The notes beneath the pieces were generated by a model. The model was not told the origin of the DNA and ran no database searches. It saw only the letters and a list, made by a program, of their open reading frames with translations. DNA of 64,000 bases from Mytilus trossulus (lineage: Eukaryota > Mollusca > Bivalvia > Mytilida > Mytilidae). Shown one piece after another: positions 28,301 to 34,483 of this stretch. The stretch is taken from contig NC_086379.1 in assembly GCF_036588685.1 (NCBI RefSeq), forward strand, positions 73,067,727 to 73,131,726, in the 5' to 3' direction. Every line of letters begins with the position of its first letter. Position 1 is the first letter of the stretch. The translations under genes were made by a program, and so were the position numbers.

Positions 28301-29469
28301 ATATATTCATATCAAATCCACCTTCTGTGCTTGAATCAAAACAGAAGAAGGCAAAATTAATTAAAAACATATACAAATATGAAAACTACAAATCCATTTT
28401 TTGTCAGATAAAAAAGAGGGACAAATGATACCAGAGGGAAAGTCAAACTCCTAAATCGAAAATAAACTGAGAAAGCCATGGCTAAAATTGAAAAGGACAA
28501 TAGACAAACAATAGTACACATAACACAACATAGAAAACTAAATCTCATTCTATAACAGATGTATATAGTCGACATCGTAGACGTGTTTTTTTTTGTACAA
28601 TATGTGTTCCTATTATACTGCTATCAGTCTGCAGGCTAGAACAGTTGTCACGTAAAAGTGTCACTTTTCAAACGGTTGTGATAGTTCAGTGGTTTAATTG
28701 TTAAACTTTTAGGGATGTAACATTAAGATTTAGATTACAACAATGGAACAGTCTTTTCTCTGATGTATCAGTTATTTACCAAATCAAAAGGATCGCTTGG
28801 GAAAAACATAATGCTGAAACAGTACAGAGATAAGTGTAAATAATTGTGTATTAAAGGAGGGGCGAAAGATATCAAAGGGACAGTCAAATAAAGGCAACAG
28901 TAGTATACCGCTGTTCAAAACTCATAAATCCATGGACAAAAAGCATGAATAAAACTAATGAATAAAAACTAAACTGACACCGCTATGGCTAAAAAAAATT
29001 AAAAAAAATAGACAGACAAATAATAGTACACAAGACACAACATAGAAAACTAAAGACTAAGCAACACAAACCCCATAAAAACTAGAACTATTGAAGTCAT
29101 TAATGAATGGGAAATTTTGAACCAGGGTTATACACGAATACTAGTATGAAAATGTAAAAAAAAATTTATCACATCGTACAAATATACTTTTAAAATCAAA
29201 TTGAAAAATTACGATTTTGTTCTTTTTTTCCCTTAAATGTGGACCTATTTTATTTTTACATATTTTATTTTTATAATTTTATTAGTGTTTCAATTTTTAT
29301 GCACTCGCAAATGAAACAATATAACAAATTATTATTTGTTTTAGTCAAATATGAAGGTGTATCAAGTATGAAGTCGACATCATTGCTCTCTTATATTAAA
29401 TTTATATCCAAGTCATGATAAAACTAACTCACCTGTCAGCAGATACAGCAGTAAAAAGATTCTCCTCAT
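1092..29469 (-). CDS. Gene 1: TSP1-REJ polycystin-1-like receptor, 5' part (13 exons)
   Basis: Minus-strand, multi-exon gene. Exons at 29433-29469, 20442-20606, 17399-17572, 14573-16220, 12800-12981, 11723-11896, 9235-9375, 8479-8603, 6349-6498, 4784-4948, 3655-3792, 1896-1998 and 1092-1312 all have AG/GT borders and compatible phases, and add to 3423 nt (1141 codons) with no stop. Order of parts: signal peptide, two TSP1 domains, an Ig/PKD-like segment, REJ module, post-REJ spacer. In polycystin-1 and sea-urchin REJ proteins this extracellular part is followed by GAIN/GPS, a PLAT domain and 11 membrane helices, which would lie left of base 1. The expected product is a large cell-surface receptor or channel subunit, extracellular N-terminus. 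The two TSP1 modules in front of REJ are unusual compared with vertebrate PKD1. A second possible first exon lies at 39144-39180. Ligand and tissue are unknown. Confidence 0.8.
1811..1870 (+). repeat. Dispersed repeat fragment (gatgtggta...ccaatgagacaac family)
   Basis: Contains the core of a repeat seen many times in the window (6633-6722, 13880-14060, 18800-18870, 24940-25040, 52128-52310, and inverted at 33485-33958 and 37726-37874). Lies in an intron of gene 1. Confidence 0.6.
1896..1998 (-). CDS. Gene 1 exon 12
   Basis: 103 nt between acceptor ttttgtag and donor GTAATA, entered in phase 0 and left in phase 1. Peptide SKALEGNKGLLEKLLKLTSN continues the helical post-REJ spacer. Confidence 0.7.
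1999..3654. other. Intron with repeat fragments
   Basis: Intron 11. Includes a TG/GT-rich microsatellite-like run at about 2576-2620, an AT run near 2708-2735, and at about 3005-3125 a fragment of the repeat family whose core reads ggacttnccgtttt...gaattttc. Short open frames here show no conserved features. Confidence 0.5.
3655..3792 (-). CDS. Gene 1 exon 11
   Basis: 138 nt, phase 0 to 0, acceptor ttattttag, donor GTATGT. Peptide begins KLTSFSTILAETSNAVDGTS. The Thr/Ser/Asn-rich, helix-forming character matches the region following the REJ module. Confidence 0.7.
3793..4783. other. Intron, nothing recognised
   Basis: AT-rich intron 10 of gene 1. No coding signal, RNA gene or clear repeat family recognised. 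Confidence 0.4.
4784..4948 (-). CDS. Gene 1 exon 10
   Basis: 165 nt, phase 0 to 0, acceptor cttctttag and donor GTAATC. Peptide NTTTILDTDPAQWLNIGVEI carries an N-glycosylation-type NTT at its start. Extracellular part of the REJ/post-REJ region. Confidence 0.75.
4949..6348. other. Intron with poly-T and CA-rich tracts
   Basis: Intron 9. A long T run sits at about 5319-5343 and a CA-rich stretch at 5985-6090. Open frames across these tracts are low-complexity translations and are not supported as genes. Confidence 0.5.
6349..6498 (-). CDS. Gene 1 exon 9, REJ region
   Basis: 150 nt, phase 0 to 0, acceptor cattttag and donor GTTTGT. Peptide includes SVDYYWKIRNVKQVAMNAEV. Extracellular, REJ C-terminal part. 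Confidence 0.75.
6633..6722 (+). repeat. Dispersed repeat fragment (ccaatgagacaac family)
   Basis: Matches the family listed at 1811-1870, including the downstream part tacggccttcaacac. Intronic. Confidence 0.55.
7170..7570 (+). repeat. Two fragments of the ggactttccgttt repeat family
   Basis: Segments at about 7170-7290 and 7455-7570 share the order caggaatatgacaattgtt ... ggactttccgttt ... gtttac. The same family appears at about 3005-3125, 25515-25680, 31620-31750, 41700-41800 and 50685-50840, and inverted near 27340-27460. Likely an old interspersed element; class not determined. Confidence 0.5.
7845..7983. mobile_element. Hairpin MITE 1
   Basis: Two inverted arms of about 60 bp, beginning gttacatagtgt and ending acactatgtaac, meet around attccatatggggt / accccatatggaat, with a spacer of about 12 bp. 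No coding capacity. Intronic foldback element, 139 bp. Confidence 0.65.
8436..8478 (-). other. Tandem copy of exon end with a second splice donor
   Basis: Directly after the donor of exon 8 the sequence repeats the exon end (GATTATACAGA.TGTACCAAAC.TATT) and again finishes in CAG followed by GTAATG, 43 nt downstream. Use of this second donor would add 43 nt and put the next exon out of frame, so the first donor (8478) is chosen for the protein. Confidence 0.7.
8479..8603 (-). CDS. Gene 1 exon 8, REJ region
   Basis: 125 nt, phase 1 to 0; acceptor tattgtag, donor GTATGT. Peptide ends IFIDYTECTKHIGQ. The start could shift by 3 nt (tag/cag alternative acceptors). Its 3' end is duplicated just downstream (8436-8478). 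Confidence 0.75.
8604..9234. other. Intron with dispersed repeat
   Basis: Intron 7. Positions about 8690-8895 are a minus-oriented copy of the family whose plus form reads ggga.gaaagataccagagggacagtcaaactc; other copies lie at 9930-10170, 12190-12310, 25390-25500, 28405-28545, 28855-29100, 38130-38265, 38575-38720 and, inverted, 48346-48575. Confidence 0.55.
9235..9375 (-). CDS. Gene 1 exon 7, REJ region
   Basis: 141 nt, phase 1 to 1; acceptor cgttttag, donor GTTGTA (weak). Encodes TTNGWNDEGFRTSTDTSYDW, matching the REJ pattern of a W-D/E-G turn followed by Y. Confidence 0.75.
9518..9800 (+). mobile_element. tRNA-derived SINE relic
   Basis: The head (ggttggtctcgaagtagagtg ... tggactagatctt ... 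gggtcaaaccaaa) resembles a tRNA gene with an A-box-like and a B-box-like block, followed by a non-tRNA body, as in molluscan SINEs. The B box is diverged, so it is not a functional tRNA gene. The right-hand limit is approximate. Confidence 0.5.
9930..10170 (+). repeat. Dispersed repeat (gggacagtcaaactcataaatc family)
   Basis: Longest plus-oriented copy of the family listed under 8604-9234, running from gagggacaaaagatacc through gacaacgccatggctaaaaa to the tail with gtgctccggaagggtaagca. The tail also appears at 48370-48420 (inverted). Confidence 0.6.
10440..11030 (-). mobile_element. Penelope-like element reverse transcriptase relic
   Basis: Minus-strand reading gives IPMGTNCAPLLADLFL, then a degenerate catalytic block (YINGV where an active enzyme has YIDD), then YISQLIRYSRAC. 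This order is typical of the Penelope-like RT. One in-frame stop interrupts it near 10780 and it shifts frame at the 3' end, so it is dead. It lies in the intron between exons 6 and 7 of gene 1, in the same orientation as the gene. Identification is by motif and memory of the family. Confidence 0.75.
11723..11896 (-). CDS. Gene 1 exon 6, REJ module
   Basis: 174 nt, phase 1 to 1; acceptor cattctcag, donor GTAAGC. Encodes EANSSAFVMQANVLNASAGY and ends with PYGGSCEIKDDSW, the G-G-x-C block of REJ modules. Confidence 0.8.
11945..12076. mobile_element. Hairpin MITE 2
   Basis: Inverted arms of about 55 bp (gggctttaatatata...ttaccacgggtt versus aacccgtggtaa...aagccc) with inner complementary attttaccc/ggggtaaaat. 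132 bp, no coding capacity. Confidence 0.65.
12190..12310 (+). repeat. Dispersed repeat fragment (gacaacgccatggctaaaaa family)
   Basis: Short diverged member of the family best seen at 9930-10170. Confidence 0.55.
12800..12981 (-). CDS. Gene 1 exon 5, REJ module
   Basis: 182 nt, phase 2 to 1; acceptor cttttgtag, donor GTAATA. Together with the end of exon 4 it makes the diagnostic REJ block: hydrophobic strand, C-x4-NC, then LKATCPFC and FKFWWKVKD (two cysteines followed by an aromatic/W strand). Confidence 0.85.
12982..14572. other. Intron with one dispersed repeat
   Basis: Intron 4 of gene 1. About 13880-14060 is a long plus-oriented copy of the ccaatgagacaac family (gatgtggtataattgcc ... 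cataccacaaagtcagctat). No other feature recognised. Confidence 0.5.
14573..16220 (-). CDS. Gene 1 exon 4, Ig/PKD-like and REJ start with large insertion
   Basis: Single 1648-nt exon, phase 1 to 2, acceptor taatttgcag and donor GTGAGT. Residues about 1-110 form a beta-rich Ig/PKD-like segment. At about 110-160 the REJ opening follows: HAFIKGGAGRTIGQGLSEFD ... LIFSWKC. A Thr-rich linker (TTSIMTTIQTTTPRP) then leads into about 260 residues of acidic helical sequence I do not recognise, before PPVLEIE resumes the REJ strand completed by exon 5. Many N-x-S/T sequons fit an extracellular protein. The long uninterrupted exon and the insertion in the REJ module are the odd points. The reading begins with GAA GTG at the acceptor, so no start codon is needed. 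Confidence 0.88.
16221..17398. other. Intron with hairpin element and GA-rich tract
   Basis: Intron 3. A GA-rich run lies at about 16333-16362 and the hairpin element at 16412-16536. Nothing else recognised. Confidence 0.5.
16412..16536. mobile_element. Hairpin MITE 3
   Basis: Arms agggttta.ttattgcatgaata and tattcatgcaataaccct pair, continuing inward through caatattgtcc / gggacaatatt and gtagaa / ttctac to a small loop. 125 bp, no coding capacity. Confidence 0.65.
17399..17572 (-). CDS. Gene 1 exon 3, second TSP1 domain
   Basis: 174 nt, phase 1 to 1; acceptor tttcactag, donor GTAAGG. The domain has the W-x2-W-x2-W-x-x-C core (QWGEWGAWGEC), an arginine strand (YQRSRKC) and the closing CGGHYCKGENQTEGNC cysteines. 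TSP1 domains bind glycosaminoglycans or protein partners outside the cell. Symmetrical phase-1 borders make it a shuffling-competent exon. Confidence 0.88.
18800..18870 (+). repeat. Dispersed repeat fragment (ccaatgagacaac family)
   Basis: agatgtggtataagtgcgaatgagac core in intron 2; diverged copy. Confidence 0.5.
19168..19322. mobile_element. Hairpin MITE 4
   Basis: Nearly perfect long inverted repeat: caaatatagcctttgtatga/ggtcgatacaaggatatat pairs with its complement ending ggctatatttg. The loop carries ctgaggacgaagtccgagg. About 155 bp. Confidence 0.7.
19418..20012. repeat. 297-bp tandem duplication in intron 2
   Basis: Two copies, 19418-19714 and 19715-20012, share ttagttgttattt, gaagatttttt.cgtcaaat, ttgatcac.gatatcatgtg and tatatcggtttttagat with small indels. 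The second copy has an extra tgacgtca-containing stretch. Non-coding. Confidence 0.7.
20442..20606 (-). CDS. Gene 1 exon 2, first TSP1 domain
   Basis: 165 nt, phase 1 to 1; acceptor attatttag, donor GTAAGT. Encodes DIIDGGYTLWSEWDDCSKRC followed by TRFRKC and later cysteines: a canonical WSxW-xxCS TSP1. The GAT codon is completed by the last base of the signal exon, so it can be joined directly to either first-exon copy (29433-29469 or 39144-39180). Confidence 0.9.
21935..22265 (+). repeat. Dispersed 330-bp repeat (copy 1)
   Basis: Runs from cgccgtttcgtccacgaggg through ctcaatgcgcttcaactttg to gatgagtcttatgtagacga and ctggtacctttgataactat. A second full copy follows in the same orientation at 23600-23955 and truncated copies occur at 44185-44285, 49040-49145 and 51500-51690 (inverted). 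No coding frame. Confidence 0.65.
22823..22955. mobile_element. Hairpin MITE 5
   Basis: Long palindrome: attgaatgcttctttttgta ... gtaaaagcgttgaccg pairs with its complement ending in tacaaaaagaagcattcaat. Loop about 25 bp. 133 bp, no coding capacity. Confidence 0.7.
23600..23955 (+). repeat. Dispersed 330-bp repeat (copy 2)
   Basis: Starts at cactgggtcgatgcaactg and ends ctggtacctctgatagctat, the same family as 21935-22265 but with an additional head. Confidence 0.65.
24935..25040 (+). repeat. Dispersed repeat fragment (ccaatgagacaac family)
   Basis: atgtagtatgagtgccaatgag followed by cgttcaaagcaggtattcaac. Diverged copy in intron 1. Confidence 0.5.
26118..26275 (-). mobile_element. Penelope-like RT relic, short
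   Basis: Diverged copy of the segment at 1-160 and 10440-10600 (ggtcaatcaactcgtgat ... gaaatcatgata ... gggagatatatac). Frame is broken. Confidence 0.5.
27510..27946 (+). repeat. Composite repeat, left partner of an inverted pair
   Basis: Contains cactgggtcgatgcctctg, a segment ending in gcatcactgaagagacatgt, and a second copy of both. The same composite is present inverted at 33985-34430, so the two flank duplication copy A. Confidence 0.65.
29433..29469 (-). CDS. Gene 1 exon 1A, signal peptide
   Basis: ATG at 29469 opens MRRIFLLLYLLT and one base of the next codon, then donor GTGAGT. A basic start followed by a hydrophobic core is a short signal peptide, directing the TSP1-REJ ectodomain to the cell surface. 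The phase-1 end fits the TSP1 exon at 20606. A near-identical exon exists at 39144-39180. Confidence 0.8.
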
Positions 29470-29511
29470 TTCTTTTCTTTTAAATCTTTATTCAAATTCC
29501 AGAAAAGTTAA

Positions 29512-29550
29512 TACTGAAACTTCCATAATGCTGCTCTCACTTTATTTATC
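29512..29550 (-). promoter_or_regulatory. Core promoter A (TATA-like box and initiator)
   Basis: On the minus strand GATAAATAAAG (29540-29550) lies about 33 bases before TCAGTA (start A at 29515), which is followed by the ATG at 29469. The same layout is kept in copy B with a better TATA box. No transcript data seen; the start site is inferred. Confidence 0.5.
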
Positions 29551-30924
29551 AAGTATGGTAAGTCATATGCTTAATTCATTTCCAATTCACTTTTTAAATA
29601 AATATTGAATTTTCAGGCGAACCAATAGCTATCCTGTGCTAGTGATAATTAATCTATTAAATTATGGAAACAAAATTTACAAACATAGTAAAAACATGTT
29701 GTTATTGTCAGTTACATTTGATTTTAATCACACTTTTCGAAATTTAAAAAAATATATTTAATTTTTGAAGCATATTGTGTTGATGACTGGTAACTTAAGG
29801 ATGAATTCTTTTGATGTTTTAGTCTGGTTGAAATCTCGTCATTTAATAATTTTTAAAACTTGTGATACAAGTGGAAAATATAAATGAATTTAATTAATAT
29901 CATAACCATACTAAACACTGTCAATAAATGTATTAACAATAAGTAGTTTTAAAGTAATAAAGTTTTTCAAATTTTATTACCAATCAAGCCAGTCTTTTTA
30001 GCCAAATGTTGAGAAAATGAATGACATGTACATTCCATATTACTTTTTTTTCAAATTTCGTAAATATGTATTTTGTCAATCATTTAGAACAAAGAAGTTG
30101 AAATAATATGCAAATTGTATTTAAAACAGAGAAAAATCTCAAAAATTTACAGCACGGTAAATTTGACAGGAAAAAGGATAAAACTTTCTTATAATAACAC
30201 CTATCTTTAGTTTTTTTAAGTTAAATTTATTCAGACTGACAGTATGATAAAAATGTAATTGTGGAATAGCAATCCAAGGACAGATAACACGAACGGACAC
30301 ATAAAGGTCAGCATTGTGACAGGTGTTATATAATATGTTAAATTATAAGTTGCAAGAATACACAATTTGCCATCAAACGGAATTAACTAACGGCATATAA
30401 CATCATTATATAACCCTAGGAATATTATTATCTTAGATGTAGTTGGCAAAATGTTTTTTTCTGAATTGTGGGTCCTCAATGGTCTTCAACATCGTTCTTT
30501 ATTTGGCCTTTAAATTATTTAAATTCGAGCGTTCATAATGAGTCTGTTGTGAACAAAACGTGCATATGACGTTTCTATGACGAATTCATTACATAATATT
30601 ACATTAAGCAACCAATAGCTATCTAGAAAAAAATTTAACTCGTTAGAACAACTGTAAAAATATTCACTAAAAAAAAGTGAAATTATGATCAGTACAGAAA
30701 AACGCCTAAAACAACAGAACAAAATAAGGTGTAACTGGAAGTAAGTCTTATGTCTCCTCTCTGAATCATATGCCTTCAAAGATACTACACTTAAAGTACA
30801 ATAACCCTTTAACACATACATACATTTTTACATAAAAAATATATATGTTTATGATTTGTTATTTGACGAATCTCAGTATCAATCAGAATAATTCACATTT
30901 ATTGAACACTCACTAAACGTCACA

Positions 30925-31216
30925 CATGCGATAGCTATTATACCTGATAATGCATTTTATTTGAAATAAAGGTTTATCTAAAGCATCTATATATCAAGAA
31001 TTAAATATTCATTGTGCACCTTTTTAATTATAGTTAATATCTCGATTTTACATGGAAATTATATAACAATCATGCGATAGCTATTATACCTGATTATGCA
31101 TTGTATTTGTAATAAAGGTTTATCTAAAACAACTTTAAATTGAGAATTAAATATTAATTGCGCACCTTTTTAATTACAGTTAATATCTCGATTTTTGATC
31201 GGAATTATATAACAAT
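30925..31216. repeat. 146-bp tandem duplication within copy A
   Basis: Two units beginning catgcgatagctattatacc (30925 and 31071). Copy B has this segment once (from 41140), so the duplication arose after the segmental event or was lost in B. Confidence 0.75.
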
Positions 31217-31965
31217 CAGCTTTTCTTTTGTCAATATGCACAAACCAGAAATATTTCAATATTTTTTTCTTGTCACAAATACGTTTATATTTGAAAAATG
31301 ACTGGTAGTCTTTCAAAACTATTGTTCAAATAGATAAAAGCAAAATACTGAACAATAGACCATTAAAATGAAGTGCACTTTAATCAGTTTTAAAAAGAGT
31401 CCAAGATACGAATGATAATTACACATAAATTGTGCATATCATATTTCAGAACCATCTTACATGTTGAACTTTTCAGTTCTCTGTTTTAATGAAATACTAG
31501 TATAGGTTTTCATATTTTGGGCTGCTTGGTCCTCATTTTTGTCATATTAACCACATATGTCTGTTTGCATTGATCACCAGACTTTGTCAATATAACGATA
31601 CAATAAACAACTGTAATAGAACTAGGAGGTATATCTAGCTATCAAAGCAGATTAAACCCACGATTTTCCTTCTGGAATTACCAGTACTAAGTCAGGAAAA
31701 TGGCAGTATTTTACTTTTGTTCGGTTGTTTGAGAAAATCTAAGTTTTATTATCACAGTTGTTATGGATTTCTCCCCTTTTTCAAGTCACCTTGTAATACG
31801 CTTTTTTTTAATTCTTTTGTATTTTGTCTTAATTTATTTGAAGAAATACATTTCCCTGTCTAGAGCTGAGGTTTATCTGCAAACTAACTGCTTTGATTTA
31901 ATTACCTTAGTTTTTATATCAGAAGTGTATGTCGTTTGTAACAGAAATCGGTTGATACATTAATA

Positions 31966-32177
31966 TACTGTAAATTCAGAAATAATCACGATGCTTTTAT
32001 TATTGCGAAAAATGCAAAAGATTTATAGTCACAATAATTTAAACTTGCTTTTTGAAATTTTCATCTGAATAACAGAGGATTTTTTGAAATATCGCAAAAC
32101 AAAAAAAAACACCATTGTAGTCTATAACGACAAAATCACAAAAATAAATGCACGCAATAATTTGTGAATTTACAGTA
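31966..32177. mobile_element. MITE with tactgtaaattca terminal repeats (copy A)
   Basis: 212 bp bounded by tactgtaaattcagaaat and its near-complement tttgtgaatttacagta, with further internal pairing (cacgatgc.tttta / tgcacgc). The identical-length orthologous copy in B is at 42031-42242, so insertion preceded the duplication. Confidence 0.7.
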
Positions 32178-32512
32178 AATTTAGGTGAGGGTACTCAAAA
32201 CATCGATCAATAAATACATCCAACCAATTTGTGTTTTGAAAAAAGACAACCGTTATCAAAATGATGATTGAAATAACATAAGAGGTGCACATTGACATTA
32301 TTTGATTAGTATATATCAGAATGTTACAATAAATCTGGTAGAAGGTTAGGAAGGTATAGGGGTTACAAATGAGAAATGTTACAAAATAGTAAAGTATGTT
32401 TTTAGGATAAGATCCACATAATGACATGGTGAAAAAAAAGTCTTGAAATGAATTAGGGGATACAAGTATGTTGTTGTAAGTAAATTCTTATTCTTGAACT
32501 CCTAGTTCCAAA

Positions 32513-33090
32513 GGAGTATGTCCGGTAAGAGCCCTTTTTGGCCCCAAAATATAGAAGTTTTACAAAATTGTTAAAATGTAAACTTTTAGTTTATTATTGG
32601 ATAGTAGAATGGTTCTGCTACATAAAAAATTGCTGTTTTGGCAATACAATTCACATATAATGAGTACTAGCACCATTAAGTCATGCCAAATTACTGAAAT
32701 CATCAAAATTCAAGCATTTTAGTTAAATTTTAGACAGTTTCCGTGTAAAACTCAAGTGGCCGCATTCGTGTTCATCCAAAATATTAAAATGGAAGTTGTA
32801 TTTGATGATAATACATAACATATATAAAGATTGAGGATGAACACGGATGCGGCCACTTTCATTTTTGACAAAAACCTTCTGAAAAGTGACTTTTTTTCGC
32901 ATATTTGGTAGATTTGTCATATTTTAACTTGAATCGGATCGTTTTTTTATGACTGAATGAGATAAAATCTTTCACAAAAAATAATTGAATCAAATGAAAT
33001 AGACACTTAAGTGTTTAAAAAGTGATCAAAATCTTTCGTCAGATGAAACTTAAATTTGAGGCCAAAATCGGTCCTTACCGGACCTACTCC
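32513..33090. mobile_element. 578-bp terminal-inverted-repeat foldback element
   Basis: Ends GGAGTATGTCCGGTAAG and (complement) GGAGTAGGTCCGGTAAG; the terminal inverted repeats match at 27 of the first 33 positions. An inner inverted pair of 23 bp (32755-32777 and 32835-32857, one mismatch, agtggccgcat.cgtgttcat) lies inside. Copy B keeps the uninterrupted site ccaaa/tttgac at 42576/42577, which equals the flanks here joined exactly, with no target duplication. No coding sequence. Confidence 0.8.
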
Positions 33091-33484
33091 TTTGACAAAA
33101 CATTTTGATGTTTGTTATATACAGTGAAAGATATTAGCAAGCAAAATTGAGAGAAGTGTGCAAATGATGCAAGCATGAAAACTAGCACGAAGCATCATTA
33201 TTATATATATTTTCAAAAATGACTGTCTTTCCAGTTTGAAAATACTTATTTTTCTGAAAAGCTTTTTTTTTCTTTCTTCAAGTGAAAAATCTTATCAGGT
33301 TTGATGGCTATATATTCCTTGCATGTGACGTATTTAATAGAAATAAATATTTGACTTTTCAGGGTTTGTGCATGCACGAAAATGTAACAGAATTCACAAA
33401 TAAACATTTTAACTATTCACTATTTACTTGGTGCTTTTGGACTTTTTATGACATTATGAACTGGTTTGAAAACATTTTAATGTT

Positions 33485-33958
33485 ATGAAACAAAAGCATT
33501 TGTCAATTTTGCGCATGTGTAAACTATTTTTAGACATAGAGAGTGAATTGCATTCACTACCAGGGCACAATGATGTAAATTGTAGTTCATCTAACAGACG
33601 AGGATTTGAATTTCGTAAACATAGGTCGTCATTTAATTACTCTAAAAATCCATGCTGTTTAACCCCGCCACATTTTTTATGTATGTATCTGTACCAGGAG
33701 CCTGTAAAACAGTGGTTGTCTTTTGTTTATGTGTTACATATTTGTTTTTCGTTAATTTTTTACATAAATAAGGCCGTTAGTTTTCTCGTTTGAATTGTTT
33801 TACATTATCTTATTGGGGCCTTTTATAGCTGACTATGCGGTATGGGCTTTGCTCATTGTTGAAGGCCGTACGGGGACCAATAGTTGTTAATGTTTGTGTC
33901 ATTTTGGTCTTTTGTTGAACGTTGTATTATTGTCAATCGTACCTCATCTTCTTTTTTA
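33485..33958 (-). repeat. Long copy of the ccaatgagacaac repeat family
   Basis: Inverted relative to the other copies; shows the full body, including ggccttttatagctgactat, gaaggccgtacgg and, at its far end, a segment with caggagcctgtaaaacagtgg and ccccgccacatttt. The most complete member in the window. The open frame 33485-33793 is inside this repeat and is not a gene. Confidence 0.65.
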
Positions 33959-33984
33959 TATTATCAATTCAAGTACATATAATA

Positions 33985-34430
33985 AAATTAACGGTACCAA
34001 TTTTCTTGCACCAAATGCGCATTTCGACAATACATGTCTCTTCAGTGATGCTCGTGGCCAATATATTTGAAATCCAAAGCTTATATAAAAGATGAAGAGC
34101 TATGATCCAAAAGGTCCAAAAAAGTATAGCCAAATCCGTGAAAGGAATCAGAGCTTTGCATGAGGGAGATACATTCTTTAATTTATAATAATTTCTAATA
34201 TTTTGTAACAGCAAATTTTAATAACACAAAAAAATCCGTTTTTCATGCCAGTACCGAAGTACTGGCTACTCGACTGGTGATACCCTCGGTGACTTATAGT
34301 CCACCAGGAGAGGCATTGACCCAGTGGTAGTAATAACATTAACGGTACCAATTTTCTTGCACCAGATGCGCATTTCGACAATACATGTCTCTTCAGTGAT
34401 GCCACTGTTTGAAAACACGCCAATTCAGTT
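33985..34430 (-). repeat. Composite repeat, right partner of the inverted pair
   Basis: Complement carries gcatcactgaagagacatgt twice, with cactgggtcaatgcctctcc between, as at 27510-27946. Opposite orientation. Confidence 0.65.
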
Positions 34431-34483
34431 GGATTGATCAAGCATTCGATGGATAAGGTTAAAAAAAAAATGTTTAAATTTCA

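Larger units (their letters stand above)
20607..29432. other. Large intron 1, filled with repeats
   Basis: 8.8 kb between signal exon A and TSP1 exon. Repeats recognised: caacagtagtata family at 20785-20870; gacgaaacg...gtcactgatgagtc family at 21935-22265, 23600-23955 and 27510-27946; hairpin at 22823-22955; ccaatgagacaac family at 24940-25040; ggactttccg family at 25515-25680; Penelope-like relic at 26118-26275; and, from 28043, duplication copy A. No additional exon needed or seen. Confidence 0.55.
28043..33121. repeat. Segmental duplication, copy A
   Basis: Aligns by eye with 37611-42606 from aaagattttgatacgga to ttgacaaaacattttgatg in the same orientation, about 9.5 kb apart. It contains core promoter A and signal exon A. 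Differences from copy B: a 146-bp tandem duplication at 30925-31216, a 578-bp inserted element at 32513-33090, and an extra segment at about 29960-30205. Confidence 0.85.

Noticed and set aside
33485..33793. 102-codon plus-strand open frame
   Set aside because: Contained in the long copy of the ccaatgagacaac repeat family.
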